A stretch of 64,000 nucleotides of DNA, from the NCBI GenBank assembly GCA_000716465.1, contig JNWL01000006.1:124001-188000 (forward strand), in the 5' to 3' direction. The DNA comes from Streptomyces bikiniensis (GTDB lineage Bacteria; Actinomycetota; Actinomycetes; Streptomycetales; Streptomycetaceae). Made by a program: the position numbers and the translations under genes. This document shows positions 7,633-16,497 of the stretch, piece by piece. The notes beneath the pieces were generated by a model. It ran no database searches. It worked only from the letters and a program-made list of their open reading frames with translations, and had not been told where the DNA came from. Each line of letters opens with the position of its first letter. Position 1 is the stretch's first letter.

Positions 7633-8352
7633 ATGGCAGAACTCGTCTATCGGCCGGTCGTCGGCGCCGCTCTGACCATGTTCAAGGCGCTGGACCTGAA
7701 GATCGACACACAGGGTTCGGAGCACATCCCGCGGACCGGCGGGGCCGTCCTGGTCAGCAACCACATCAGCTACCTGGACTTCATCTTCACCGGTCTCGCC
7801 GCGCTGCCGCAGAAGCGCCTGGTGCGCTTCATGGCGAAGGACTCGGTCTTCCGGCACAAGATCTCCGGCCCGCTCATGCGCGGCATGAAGCACATCCCGG
7901 TGGACCGCTCGCAGGGCGAGCACGCCTACAAGCACGCCCTGGAGTCGCTGCGGTCCGGGGAGATCGTCGGCGTCTTCCCCGAGGCGACCATCTCCCAGTC
8001 CTTCACGCTCAAGGGCTTCAAGACGGGCGCGGCGCGCCTCGCGCAGGAGGCGGGCGTCCCGCTGGTCCCGATGGCGCTGTGGGGCACCCAGCGGATCTGG
8101 ACGAAGGGCCGGCCGCGGAACTTCAAGCGGAACCACATCCCGGTGACGATCCGCGTCGGAGAGGCCGTGGAGGCCCCCGCCGACCAGTATGCGGGGGCCA
8201 TCACCCGGCGGCTGCGCGAGCGCGTCCAGGAGCTCCTGGAGGCCGCGCAGCGCGCCTACCCGGTCCGCCCCAAGGACGCGGGCGACACCTGGTGGGTGCC
8301 CACGCACCTGGGGGGTACGGCTCCGACGCCGGCCCAGGTCAAGGAAGCCTGA
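7633..8352 (+). CDS. 1-acyl-sn-glycerol-3-phosphate acyltransferase (PlsC family)
   Basis: A 239-residue PlsC-type acyltransferase that would transfer an acyl chain to lysophosphatidate or a similar acceptor at the inner membrane face. Motif I, NHISYLDF, carries the catalytic His-x4-Asp. Motif II lies around RFMAKDSVFRHKISGPLMRGMKHIPVDR, motif III is GVFPEATIS (Glu kept, EGT degenerate), and motif IV is VPLVPMALWG. Start ATG at 7633, with an AAGGGG site a little far upstream. Its 3' end overlaps the convergent transglutaminase gene by 14 bases. Confidence 0.9.
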   Translation: MAELVYRPVVGAALTMFKALDLKIDTQGSEHIPRTGGAVLVSNHISYLDFIFTGLAALPQKRLVRFMAKDSVFRHKISGPLMRGMKHIPVDRSQGEHAYKHALESLRSGEIVGVFPEATISQSFTLKGFKTGAARLAQEAGVPLVPMALWGTQRIWTKGRPRNFKRNHIPVTIRVGEAVEAPADQYAGAITRRLRERVQELLEAAQRAYPVRPKDAGDTWWVPTHLGGTAPTPAQVKEA

Positions 8353-8971
8353 CCGGCTCCGGCCCGGTCGGCTCCAGCCCGGCGGGCAGGGTCCGCTCCA
8401 GGTGCGGCCGGTCGCGGGCCGCCCTCAGGGCCGCCAGGACGGCCGGGTGGGGCTCGGCGTGGAGCAGCGGGTAGTCCACCTCGCCGAGTTCCGGCCGTAC
8501 GGACCGGGCGAGCCGTTCCGCCCCCAGGGAGAACCGGGCGTCGACGCCCGGCCCGTTGCCCCTCGGGTCCTGGCGGGCCCAGGTCCGCTCCCCCGGCAGC
8601 AGGACGGCGGTGAGGCCGTGCACCACGGGGTGGGACCCGTCGTCGTCGGTGAGGCGCTGGTAGCAGAGGGCGGCCGGGATGCCCCGGGCCCGCAGGAGCG
8701 CCGCGTACGCGACGGTCTTGGCGTAGCAGATGCCGGTGCGCATCTCCAGGACGTCGGAGGCGCGCCAGGTGACGCGGGGGTCGCCGGAGTCCATGGAGTG
8801 GGGGATCTCGTCGCGTACGTACGCGAAGGCCGCTTCGGCGTATGCGTATGCGCCGGGGTGTTCGGCGGAGAGGCCGTCCGCCACCCTCCGCACGGTCGGG
8901 TGCTCGTGGTCGACGGTCTCGCTCGCGGCCAAGTAGGCGTTGACGTCGGGGTCCTGCTGGATGAGTTCCAT
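8339..8971 (-). CDS. transglutaminase-like family protein
   Basis: A 210-residue protein with the bacterial transglutaminase-like cysteine protease fold. The catalytic triad is visible: Cys in EMRTGICYAKTVAYAALLRARGIPA, His in HPVVHGLTAVLL, and Asp in WARQDPRGN. Upstream sequence (FAYVRDEIPHSMD) is typical of the domain. No signal peptide, so it acts in the cytosol; substrate unknown. Start ATG at 8971. It overlaps the end of the acyltransferase gene tail to tail. Confidence 0.88.
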   Translation of the reverse strand: MELIQQDPDVNAYLAASETVDHEHPTVRRVADGLSAEHPGAYAYAEAAFAYVRDEIPHSMDSGDPRVTWRASDVLEMRTGICYAKTVAYAALLRARGIPAALCYQRLTDDDGSHPVVHGLTAVLLPGERTWARQDPRGNGPGVDARFSLGAERLARSVRPELGEVDYPLLHAEPHPAVLAALRAARDRPHLERTLPAGLEPTGPEPVRLP

Positions 8972-8990
8972 GCGGGACGACCTTATGAAG

Positions 8991-9027
8991 ACGGCCGGAC
9001 GGAGTCAATGACTTTCCGTCCGGCCGT
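8991..9027 (-). terminator. terminator of the aldolase/SDR/DUF6421 operon
   Basis: A 13-base perfect stem (8991-9003 with 9015-9027) and an 11-base loop, beginning 19 bases past the aldolase stop. Confidence 0.8.
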
Positions 9028-9045
9028 ATATTCATGCAGTCCGAG

Positions 9046-10125
9046 TCAGCGGGCCAGCTCTTCCTTCAGGGCCTGGAGGAAGGCGTCCACGTCGTCCTCC
9101 GTGGTGTCGAAGGCGCACATCCAGCGCACGTCGCCGGCGGCCTCGTCCCAGAAGTAGAAGCGGAAGCGCTCCTGGAGCCGGCGGCTCACCTCGTGCGGGA
9201 GGCGGGCGAAGACCGCGTTGGCCTGGACCGGGTGGAGGATCTCCACCCCGTCGAGGGCGCGCACCCCGGCCGCGAGGCGCTGGGCCATCGCGTTGGCGTG
9301 GCGGGCGTTGCGCAGCCAGAGGTCCTTCGCGAGCAGGGCCTCCAGCTGCACCGACACGAACCGCATCTTCGACGCGAGCTGCATGGAGAGCTTGCGCAGG
9401 TGCTTCATGTGGCTGACCGCGTCGGGGTTCAGCACGATCACGGCCTCGCCGAAGACCATTCCGTTCTTGGTCCCGCCGTACGAGAGCACGTCCACGCCCA
9501 CGGCGTTGGTGAAGGCGCGCATGGGCACGTCGAGCGAGGCGGCGGCGTTGGCTATCCGGGCCCCGTCGAGGTGCACCTTCATGCCCTTGGAGTGGGCGTG
9601 CTCCACGATCGCGCGGATCTCGTCCACGGTGTAGACGGTGCCCAGCTCGGTGTTCTGGGTGATCGAGACGACCTGCGGCATGGCCCGGTGCTCGTCGTCC
9701 CAGCCCCAGGCCTGCCGGTCGATCAGCTCGGGGGTGAGCTTGCCGTCCGGGGTCGGCACGGTGAGCAGCTTGAGGCCGCCCATCCGCTCCGGCGCGCCGC
9801 CCTCGTCCACGTTGATGTGGGCGGACTCGGCGCAGATGACGGCGCCCCAGCGGTCGGTGAGCGCCTGGAGGGCGGTCACGTTGGCCCCGGTGCCGTTGAA
9901 GACCGGGAAGGCCTCGGCGCTCGGTCCGAAGTGGCTGTGCACGATCCGCTGGAGGTGGTCGGTGTACCGGTCCTCGCCGTAGGCGACCTGGTGGCCTTCG
10001 TTGGCGAGGGCGAGGGCCGCGAGGACCTCGGGGTGGGCGCCGGCGTAGTTGTCGCTGGCGAAGCCCCGGACCGACGGGTCGTGGTGACGACGCGCGTCGG
10101 TCCTGGGGCCGAGGGCCGCGGTCAC
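9046..10125 (-). CDS. low-specificity threonine aldolase family protein (beta-eliminating lyase)
   Basis: A 359-residue PLP enzyme of the threonine aldolase group, which splits threonine-type beta-hydroxy amino acids to glycine and an aldehyde. Fold-type I features: FASDNYAGAHPEVLAAL near the start, FNGTGANVTALQAL, HLDGARIANAAASLDV (Asp that contacts the pyridine nitrogen) and DVLSYGGTKNGMVFGEA with the PLP lysine. Start GTG at 10125 overlaps the SDR stop by four bases (GTGA), indicating coupling; GTG at 10143 is an alternative. Last gene of a three-gene operon with the SDR and DUF6421 genes. Confidence 0.9.
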   Translation of the reverse strand: MTAALGPRTDARRHHDPSVRGFASDNYAGAHPEVLAALALANEGHQVAYGEDRYTDHLQRIVHSHFGPSAEAFPVFNGTGANVTALQALTDRWGAVICAESAHINVDEGGAPERMGGLKLLTVPTPDGKLTPELIDRQAWGWDDEHRAMPQVVSITQNTELGTVYTVDEIRAIVEHAHSKGMKVHLDGARIANAAASLDVPMRAFTNAVGVDVLSYGGTKNGMVFGEAVIVLNPDAVSHMKHLRKLSMQLASKMRFVSVQLEALLAKDLWLRNARHANAMAQRLAAGVRALDGVEILHPVQANAVFARLPHEVSRRLQERFRFYFWDEAAGDVRWMCAFDTTEDDVDAFLQALKEELAR

Positions 10126-10883
10126 GGCTTGGGGGTCAGCCACAGACGCTGTCCATTCACTTCCTGGGCGGGCTTGTCCCACAGGCCGGCGATCTCTGCG
10201 GCCAGGTCGTCGACGTCGGTGAAGCCCGCGAACTTCGCGTTGGGTCGCTCGGCGCGCATGGCCTCGTGCACCAACGCCTTGATCACCAGGATCGCAGCCG
10301 CCGCCTGCGGGCCGTCGTCGCCCCCCAGCTTGCGGAAGGAGTCCGCCATGGCCAGGGTCCAGGCCTCGGCCGCCGCCTTGCCCGCGTTGTACGCGGCGTT
10401 GCCCGCGACCGGCTTGTGGGCGCCGGCCTGGCTGATCAGGGCGTAGCGGCCGCGGCCGCCCGCGCGGAGCAGCGGGTCGTGGAAGGCGAGCGAGGTGTGC
10501 TGGACCGTGCGGATCAGGAGCTTCTCCAGGAAGTCCCAGTCCTTGAGTTCGGTCTCCGTGAAGGAGGGGCTGCCGCGCCAGCCGCCGACGAGGTGGACCA
10601 GGCCGTCGATCCGGCCGAACTCCTTCTCGGTCTTGGCGGCCCAGTCGCGGGTGGCGGCGAGGTCGAGCAGGTCGACGGTGTCGCCGACGACCGTGGCGCC
10701 GCCGTGCGCGTAGCGGGCCGCGTCGACGGCCTCCGCGAGGCGGGCCGGGTCGGCGTCGGACGCGATCACGGTCGCGCCCGCCTCGGCGAGCCGCAGCAGC
10801 GTGGCGCGGCCCGCGGGGCCGGCCGCGCCGGCGACCGCGATGACGGCGCCGTCGAGCGGCCCGCCGTTTCCTTCGGCGTTCAT
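10122..10883 (-). CDS. SDR family oxidoreductase
   Basis: A 253-residue short-chain dehydrogenase/reductase. The Rossmann loop is VIAVAGAAGPAGRATLLRL, followed by DADPARLAEAV. The active-site motif YNAGK is in place (Tyr and Lys), preceded by the Ser region YALISQAGAHKP. Start ATG at 10883. It sits between the DUF6421 gene (44-base gap) and the aldolase gene (4-base overlap), so the three are one operon. Substrate unknown; the conserved company of an aldolase suggests a hydroxy-amino-acid or carbonyl intermediate. Confidence 0.9.
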   Translation of the reverse strand: MNAEGNGGPLDGAVIAVAGAAGPAGRATLLRLAEAGATVIASDADPARLAEAVDAARYAHGGATVVGDTVDLLDLAATRDWAAKTEKEFGRIDGLVHLVGGWRGSPSFTETELKDWDFLEKLLIRTVQHTSLAFHDPLLRAGGRGRYALISQAGAHKPVAGNAAYNAGKAAAEAWTLAMADSFRKLGGDDGPQAAAAILVIKALVHEAMRAERPNAKFAGFTDVDDLAAEIAGLWDKPAQEVNGQRLWLTPKP

Positions 10884-10927
10884 GGACACCGTCTCCTCCG
10901 TCTTCCCCGGGTGCTCGGCAGGAGCGC

Positions 10928-12334
10928 TCACGCGGCGGCCCGCTCGGTGCGCGGGGCGCCGGCGGCGGTGATCCCCTTGGTGTCGGCGATCACGCCCTTC
11001 AGCTTCTTGGCGAGGGCCTCGAAGAACATGCTGAGCGGAAACTCGTCCGGAAGCACGTCGTCCACGAGCTTGCGCGGCGGCAGGGACAGGTCGAGGGCGT
11101 CGGGACCCTTGGCCCACTTCGAGCCGGGGTGCGGGGCGAGGTAGGTGGAGACCAGCTCGTACGCCTTGAACCAGTGGACGAGCTTGGGGCGGTCGATGCC
11201 GTCGCGGTAGAGCTTCTCGATCTCGGCGCAGAGCTGGTTGGTGACCTCGGGGGCCCGCTGCCAGTCGATCTTGAGCGTGTTGTCCGTCCAGCGCACCACG
11301 TCGTGCTTGTGGAGGTACGCGAAGAGGAGCTGGCCGCCGAGGCCGTCGTAGTTGCGGTTCCGGTCGCCGGAGAGCGGGAAGCGGAACATGCGGTCGAAGA
11401 GGACGGCGTACTGCACGTCACGGCCGTGCGTGTTGCCCTCGGCCTCCAGCTTCACGGCCTCCTTGAAGGCGGTGAGGTCGCAGCGGAGCTCCTCCAGGCC
11501 GTACATCCAGAAGGGCTGGCGCTGCTTGATCATGAAGGGGTCGAAGGGCAGGTCGCCGTGGCTGTGGGTGCGGTCGTGGACCATGTCCCAGAGCACGAAG
11601 GCCTTCTCGCAGCGCTCCTGGTCCTCGATCATCGCGGCGATGTCGGCGGGCAGCTCGATGCCCAGGGTGTCGACGGCGGCCCCGGTGACCTTGCGGAAGC
11701 GGGCGGCCTCGCGGTCGCAGAAGATGCCGCCCCAGGTGAAGCGCTCGGGGGCCTCGCGGACGGCGATGGTCTCCGGGAAGAGGACGGCCGAGTTGGTGTC
11801 GTACCCGGCGGTGAAGTCCTCGAAGGTGATGCCGCAGAAGAGCGGGTTGTCGTAGCGGGTGCGCTCCAGGTCGGCGAGCCACTCGGGCCAGACCATGCGG
11901 AGCACGACGGCTTCGAGGTTGCGGTCCGGGTTGCCGTTCTGCGTGTACATCGGGAAGAGCACGAGGTGCTGGAGCCCGTCGACGCGGTCGGCGGCCGGGT
12001 GGAAGGCGAGCAGCGCGTCCAGGAAGTCCGGCACCGCGAAGCCGCTCTCGGCCCATTTGCGCAGGTCGGAGACGAGGGCGCGGTGGTAGGCGGCGTCGTG
12101 CGGGAGGAGGGGGGAGAGCTGCTCGACCGCGGCGACGACCCGGTCGAGGGTCAGCTCGACCCGGGAGCGGGCGGGGGCGTCCTCGGCCTCGAAGTCGATG
12201 GAGCCGTCCGCGCTCTGCCAGGCGCGGATCTCCTCCACGGCATTCTTGAGCTCGGGCCAGGCCGGGTGGTCGATGACCCGGGCGTCGGTGGATATCCCCC
12301 CACCGGTCACGTCCTGCACAAGAATTTCCGTCAT
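10928..12334 (-). CDS. DUF6421 family protein
   Basis: A 468-residue cytosolic protein of a family I recognise as DUF6421, widespread in Streptomyces and of unknown function. Visible features: NGNPDRNLEAVVLRMVWPEWL, FCDREAARFRKV, the His-rich DMVHDRTHSHGDLPFDPFMIKQRQPFWMYGLEEL and GLGGQLLFAYLHKHDVVRW. The clustered His/Asp residues could bind a metal, which is a guess. Start ATG at 12334, with GGAGGAAG upstream; the open frame to 12397 is not supported. First gene of the operon with the SDR and threonine-aldolase-like genes. Confidence 0.85.
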   Translation of the reverse strand: MTEILVQDVTGGGISTDARVIDHPAWPELKNAVEEIRAWQSADGSIDFEAEDAPARSRVELTLDRVVAAVEQLSPLLPHDAAYHRALVSDLRKWAESGFAVPDFLDALLAFHPAADRVDGLQHLVLFPMYTQNGNPDRNLEAVVLRMVWPEWLADLERTRYDNPLFCGITFEDFTAGYDTNSAVLFPETIAVREAPERFTWGGIFCDREAARFRKVTGAAVDTLGIELPADIAAMIEDQERCEKAFVLWDMVHDRTHSHGDLPFDPFMIKQRQPFWMYGLEELRCDLTAFKEAVKLEAEGNTHGRDVQYAVLFDRMFRFPLSGDRNRNYDGLGGQLLFAYLHKHDVVRWTDNTLKIDWQRAPEVTNQLCAEIEKLYRDGIDRPKLVHWFKAYELVSTYLAPHPGSKWAKGPDALDLSLPPRKLVDDVLPDEFPLSMFFEALAKKLKGVIADTKGITAAGAPRTERAAA

Positions 12335-12523
12335 GCCTCTTCCTCCACAGGAGAACCTTGCGTCAAGACACCGTATACATCGACGCTTCTCCCCCACAAG
12401 AGGAGCAAGGGAAATTATCCTGTGCGACCCCCCTGTCGGCAGAAGTTTTTCCTGTCGCCAGGGGATGGGGCCACGCTTCCGTCCTTCGGGTGGTTTCGGG
12501 ACCGCGGCCCGCCGGACCCCGGC

Positions 12524-13075
12524 TCACCCCAGCGGCTTGACCAGCAGCTCGAACTCCAGGTCGTCGCGCTGGGGCAGGCCGAAGCGCTCGTCGCCGTAGG
12601 GGAAGGGGGTCGTCCGGCCCGTCCGCCGGTAGCCGCGCCGCTCGTACCAGGCGATCAGCTCCTCGCGCACGGAGATCACCGTCATGTGCATCTCGCGCGC
12701 GCCCCACAGCTCGCGCGCCCGGCGCTCGGCCTCCGCGATGATCCGCTTGCCGAGGCCCGCCCCCTGGAGTTCGGGGCGGACGGCGAACATGCCGAAGTAC
12801 GCGGCCTCTCCCCGGTCCTCCAGCTGGCAGCAGGCGACGGCCTCGCCGTCCCGCTCGACGACCAGGAGCCGGCTGCCGGGGGCGGTGATGACGGCGGCCA
12901 CGCCCTCGGGGTCGGTGCGCTGCCCCTGGAGGATGTCCGCCTCCGTGGTCCAGCCGGCCCGGCTCGCGTCGCCCCGGTAGGCCGACTCCACGAGCGGGAC
13001 GAGGACGGGGACGTCCTCCAGGACCGCTTCGCGGTAGGTGATCCGGCCGGTCTCCTGGGACGTGGCGGTGTCCAT
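12524..13075 (-). CDS. GNAT family N-acetyltransferase
   Basis: A 183-residue single GNAT domain, acetyl-CoA dependent. Motif A is FAVRPELQGAGLGKRIIAEAERRA, containing the Q-x-x-G-x-G pyrophosphate loop. Motif B is MHMTVISVREELIAWYERRGYRRTG, ending in the usual Y-x-x-x-G-Y/F segment. N-terminal strand IREAVLEDVPVL-like (here ITYREAVLEDVPVLVPLV). Start ATG at 13075. Monocistronic; acceptor unknown. Confidence 0.9.
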   Translation of the reverse strand: MDTATSQETGRITYREAVLEDVPVLVPLVESAYRGDASRAGWTTEADILQGQRTDPEGVAAVITAPGSRLLVVERDGEAVACCQLEDRGEAAYFGMFAVRPELQGAGLGKRIIAEAERRARELWGAREMHMTVISVREELIAWYERRGYRRTGRTTPFPYGDERFGLPQRDDLEFELLVKPLG

Positions 13076-13233
13076 ACGGGGCTCCCCTCGGGCTTCGGTG
13101 ATCGGCGTGCGCGATCGCCCCGAGCCTAACGCGCGCCCTTTCGCTCCCCCTCGTACGCCCTTGCGCCCGCGTACCGCTCCGGAGGCGTGGGCATCCCTCC
13201 CCGGAGGGGACGGCGTCGAGGGGGAGGTGTGCC

Positions 13234-13830
13234 GTGCACGGACCGGCTCTGTCCGGGTGGCTGCTGGCCGCCCTGTGCGCGGTGACGGGCGCGTACTGCC
13301 TGCTGCGGATGCGCGCGTGCGCCGGGGAGGAGCGGCGGGCGGCCGGCGGCGAGGCGGTGATGGGGTTCGGGATGGCGTTCATGGCGCTGCCCGCGGCGGT
13401 CCTGACGCCGCCGGGGTGGAGCTGGGCGGTGTACGCGGCGGTGTTCGGCGCGACGGCGCTGCACGGCCTGGTGGCCGTCCGGCACGGCGGCCACCATCCG
13501 CACCACCTGGTGAGCTCGCTCGCCATGGTCTACATGGCGGTGGCGATGGCGGCCCCGGGCACCGCGGGGGCGCACATGGGGCACGCGGCGGCGGGCGCCG
13601 GGGGCATACCCGTGCTCACGGGCGGGCTCCTCCTCTACTACGCGGTGTACGTGCTGCGCACGGGCGCGGGGCTGGTCCCGGCGGCCGCTGCGGCGGGCGG
13701 CCCGGTGAACGGTCCGGCGGGCGGCCCCGCGCCGGGGGGCGGCCCGGTCGGGACCGGCGGGCCGGAGATGACGCTGGCGTGCCGCCTGTCGATGGCGCTG
13801 GGCATGGTGGCCATGCTCGTGGCGCTCTGA
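13234..13830 (+). CDS. DUF5134 family membrane protein
   Basis: A 198-residue protein with about five hydrophobic segments and His-rich loops (HGGHHPHHLVSSLAMVYMAVAM and AHMGHAAAG), a pattern of DUF5134 proteins. The spaced His and Met residues suggest metal binding, perhaps copper, which is inference. Start GTG at 13234, with GGGGAGG seven bases upstream. An M56 peptidase gene follows 132 bases later on the same strand; such genes often travel together in actinobacteria near copper or beta-lactam response loci. Confidence 0.8.
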   Translation: MHGPALSGWLLAALCAVTGAYCLLRMRACAGEERRAAGGEAVMGFGMAFMALPAAVLTPPGWSWAVYAAVFGATALHGLVAVRHGGHHPHHLVSSLAMVYMAVAMAAPGTAGAHMGHAAAGAGGIPVLTGGLLLYYAVYVLRTGAGLVPAAAAAGGPVNGPAGGPAPGGGPVGTGGPEMTLACRLSMALGMVAMLVAL

Positions 13831-13962
13831 GGGGTGCGGGACGGAGGGGCCGGCGGGGCGCCGGTCGCGCGGTGGCGCGGTCGGGGCAACGAAACCGTGG
13901 CGTACGTCACTTGCTCTCCGCGCCCGTACCCCCGACCGGTACCGCGCTCATAGGCTGGTGCC

Positions 13963-14898
13963 ATGTGGGTCTCCCTCGTGCTGTTCCTGCTCGGCCTCCT
14001 GACCGCCCTCGTGGCCCCCCGGCTGCTGTCCAGGGCGGACTGGGTCGAGCGAGAACCCGTGGTGGCCCTGTGGGTGTGGCAGTGCGTGGTGGCCGCCGTG
14101 CTGCTGAGCTTCGCGCTCTCCATGACGTTCAGCGCGTCGGCCGCCTGGCAGGCCGTGCGGGGGCAGCTCTTCGCGCCCGCGCCAAGCGCCGTGGTCGAGG
14201 CGTACGAACTGGGCACGAGCGGTCCCTGGTCCGCGGTGCTCGCGGTGGTCCTGGCGGCCGGCGGGGTGTGGTCCGGGGCGATGCTGGGCCGGGAGATCGG
14301 CCGGGCCCGGGCCCGGCGCCGGCAGCGCCGCTGCGACCTGCTCGTCCGCGCGCCCCTGATGCCCGGCGAGGAGCCGGGCGGCGAGCGCCTGGTGGTCCTG
14401 GAGGGCGAGCGGGCGGACGCCTGGTGGCTGGCCGGGCCCACGCCCCAGCTGGTCATCACCACGGCGGCGCTGCGCCGGTTGAAGGGGCGTCAGCTGGACG
14501 CGGTCCTGGCGCACGAGCAGGGCCACGCCCGTGCCCGGCACGACTGGCTGCTGCACTGCTCGGCGGCGCTGGCCGCCGGTTTCCCGGGGGTCCCCGTCTT
14601 CACGGCCTTCCGCGAGGAGATGCACCGCCTGGTGGAGCTGGCCGCCGACGACGTGGCCTCGCGCCGGTTCGGGCGCCTGACGATCGCGCTCGCGCTGGTC
14701 GAACTGAACGAGGACCGCGGGGTGTTCGGCCCCGGCCCGGCCCCGGGCGCGGGCCTGCCCCAGCGGGTGAACCGGCTCCTGACCGCGGCGCCCCGGCTCA
14801 CGGCCGGACGCCGGCTGCGCCTGACGGCGGCCGCGTCCCTGGTGCCCGTGGTCCCGCTGCTCGTGGCCTTCGTCCCGGCCCTGCGCGTGCTGGGTTAG
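13963..14898 (+). CDS. M56 family metallopeptidase (BlaR1-type)
   Basis: A 311-residue membrane-embedded zinc peptidase. N-terminal helices (VSLVLFLLGLLTALVAPRLL; VVALWVWQCVVAAVLLSFAL) precede the HEQGH zinc motif at about residue 184, with the third ligand probably Glu in LVELAADDVASRRFGR. A C-terminal helix closes the protein (LVPVVPLLVAFVPALRVL). No sensor domain follows, as is common in actinobacterial M56 proteins paired with BlaI. No BlaI gene is adjacent here. The ATG lies about ten bases after a CATAGGCT -10-like box, so the mRNA may be leaderless. Confidence 0.9.
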   Translation: MWVSLVLFLLGLLTALVAPRLLSRADWVEREPVVALWVWQCVVAAVLLSFALSMTFSASAAWQAVRGQLFAPAPSAVVEAYELGTSGPWSAVLAVVLAAGGVWSGAMLGREIGRARARRRQRRCDLLVRAPLMPGEEPGGERLVVLEGERADAWWLAGPTPQLVITTAALRRLKGRQLDAVLAHEQGHARARHDWLLHCSAALAAGFPGVPVFTAFREEMHRLVELAADDVASRRFGRLTIALALVELNEDRGVFGPGPAPGAGLPQRVNRLLTAAPRLTAGRRLRLTAAASLVPVVPLLVAFVPALRVLG

Positions 14899-15012
14899 GC
14901 CCCGGCCCGCGCGTTCGTCCCGGAAGGCGTGCGGAGGGGTCCGGGGTGCACGAGGGGCCGGTCGGGGCGTGTGAGGGATCATGCGGGGCCGATCCTGGGG
15001 CAGGATCGGCAC

Positions 15013-15696
15013 ATGCGCTCCTCCGCCGTGGTCTCCGGAGTCCTGTCCGCCCTGCTGCTCGCGCTCGTCGCCGTCGGCTGGTCGCCGCTGCTCTCCGTCG
15101 ACCGCGCGGTCGCCGAGGAGCTGCACCGCGGCGCCGTCGCCCATCCCGGTCTCACCCGGGTCAACCGCGTCCTGAGCGACTGGGTGTGGGACCCGTTGAC
15201 GATGCGCGCCCTGGCCGCCGGCACGGCGGTGCTGCTGTGGTGGCGGAGGGAGCGGAGGCTCGCCCTGTGGGTGGCCGGGACGAGCGTCCTGGCCCTCCTC
15301 CTCCAGCAGGGCCTGAAGGCGCTCGTCGGGCGGGAGCGGCCGCAGTGGCCCGATCCGGTCGACTGGGCGCGCTACGCGGCCTTCCCGTCCGGGCACGCGA
15401 TGACGGCGACGGTCGTCTGCGGGCTGCTGCTGTGGGTCCTCGCGCTGCACTGGCGGGACGAGTGGCGCGGCTGGGGCGCGCTCGCGAGCGCCGCGGTCGT
15501 GTCCGTGCTCGGAGTGGGCTGGACGCGGGCCTACCTGGGCGTCCACTGGCCCTCGGACGTCGTCGGGGGCTGGTTGCTCGGCTGGTTCTGCGTGTCCGTG
15601 GCGATCCTCGCGTACCGCCGGAACGGGCGGCGCGGCCCACTGGCCGCCCCCGGGGGCGGCGAGGACGCGGGGAGCGGAAGGGCGGGGGAACGATGA
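15013..15696 (+). CDS. PAP2 family phosphatase
   Basis: A 227-residue integral membrane lipid phosphatase of the PAP2 family, acting on phosphatidate or polyprenyl pyrophosphate. The three catalytic motifs are present: KALVGRERPQ, PSGHAM, and TRAYLGVHWPSDVVGG with its His and Asp. Around six hydrophobic segments surround them. Start ATG at 15013; the frame upstream to 14929 reads as noncoding. Followed at once by a 14-base-stem hairpin. Confidence 0.9.
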   Translation: MRSSAVVSGVLSALLLALVAVGWSPLLSVDRAVAEELHRGAVAHPGLTRVNRVLSDWVWDPLTMRALAAGTAVLLWWRRERRLALWVAGTSVLALLLQQGLKALVGRERPQWPDPVDWARYAAFPSGHAMTATVVCGLLLWVLALHWRDEWRGWGALASAAVVSVLGVGWTRAYLGVHWPSDVVGGWLLGWFCVSVAILAYRRNGRRGPLAAPGGGEDAGSGRAGER

Positions 15697-15697
15697 A

Positions 15698-15742
15698 GCC
15701 GTCTGTTCTGGACGATCCCCCGTGTCGCCCAGAACAGACGGC
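15698..15742. terminator. perfect 14-base-stem hairpin between PAP2 and TetR genes
   Basis: Arms 15698-15711 and 15729-15742 (GCCGTCTGTTCTGG and its complement) around a 17-base loop, starting two bases after the PAP2 stop codon. It most likely ends the PAP2 transcript, though the AT-containing arms could also be a protein site. Confidence 0.7.
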
Positions 15743-15825
15743 GTCCCCGGCGGTCCGCCACGGGGGCGGGCCGACGGGATGCGCCGAGTATATTGGCCGG
15801 CAGCCAGTCAACGCAGGAGTCCAGC

Positions 15826-16497
15826 ATGTCCCCGCGTAGCCCATCGGTCAATGAAGAGCTTCGGCGCCGGTCGCGGGAGCGCATTCTGCAGGCCACCGTG
15901 GAGCTCGTCGACACCAAGGGATACGAGGCGACCACGCTCGGCGACATCGCGGAGCGGGCGGGGACGGCGCGAGGGCTGATCTCGTACTACTTCCCGGGCA
16001 AGCGGCAGCTGCTCCAGTCGGCGGTGCACCGGCTGATGCACCTCACCCTGGAGGCGGCGCTCGAACGCGAGCCGCGCACGGAGGACGGCCGGGAGCGCCT
16101 GGCCCGCGCGATCGACGCGATCCTGGGCCTCGCGGTGGAGCGCCCGACGCTGATGCGGACCCACATGGCGGGCATCCTGCAGGCCGAGGGCTTCGTGCGG
16201 TGCGAGGAGCAGCAGCGCCTCGCCTTCCTGCTGCGCGACACGGTCGAGCGGTACGGCTCGGAGGACGTGGACACGGACTATCCGCTGCTGCGGGCCCTGC
16301 TGATGGGCGCGGTGGTGGCGGTGCTGCTGCCGGGGGCCCCGATGCCGTGGACGCGGCTGCGGTCGGAGCTGTTCGCACGGTACGGCCTGGACTGGGAGCT
16401 GGGCGTGCCGCCGGGCGGGGGTCCGCCCGGCGGCACGCCGTCGTCCAGGTCACCGGCGGACCGCGAGGTGCGCGGCGGGCCGGATCAGTCGAAGTAG
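15826..16497 (+). CDS. TetR family transcriptional regulator
   Basis: A 223-residue regulator with an N-terminal TetR helix-turn-helix: RERILQATVELVDTKGYEATTLGDIAERAGTARGLISYYFPGKRQLL (about residues 17-63). The C-terminal ligand domain resembles BetI-type. Start ATG at 15826, with AGGAG six bases upstream. A TATATT box at 15789-15794 and TGGC/GCCA half-sites (15794-15806) suggest a self-regulated promoter. Its end overlaps the convergent LVIVD gene by 13 bases. No obvious target gene is adjacent. Confidence 0.88.
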   Translation: MSPRSPSVNEELRRRSRERILQATVELVDTKGYEATTLGDIAERAGTARGLISYYFPGKRQLLQSAVHRLMHLTLEAALEREPRTEDGRERLARAIDAILGLAVERPTLMRTHMAGILQAEGFVRCEEQQRLAFLLRDTVERYGSEDVDTDYPLLRALLMGAVVAVLLPGAPMPWTRLRSELFARYGLDWELGVPPGGGPPGGTPSSRSPADREVRGGPDQSK

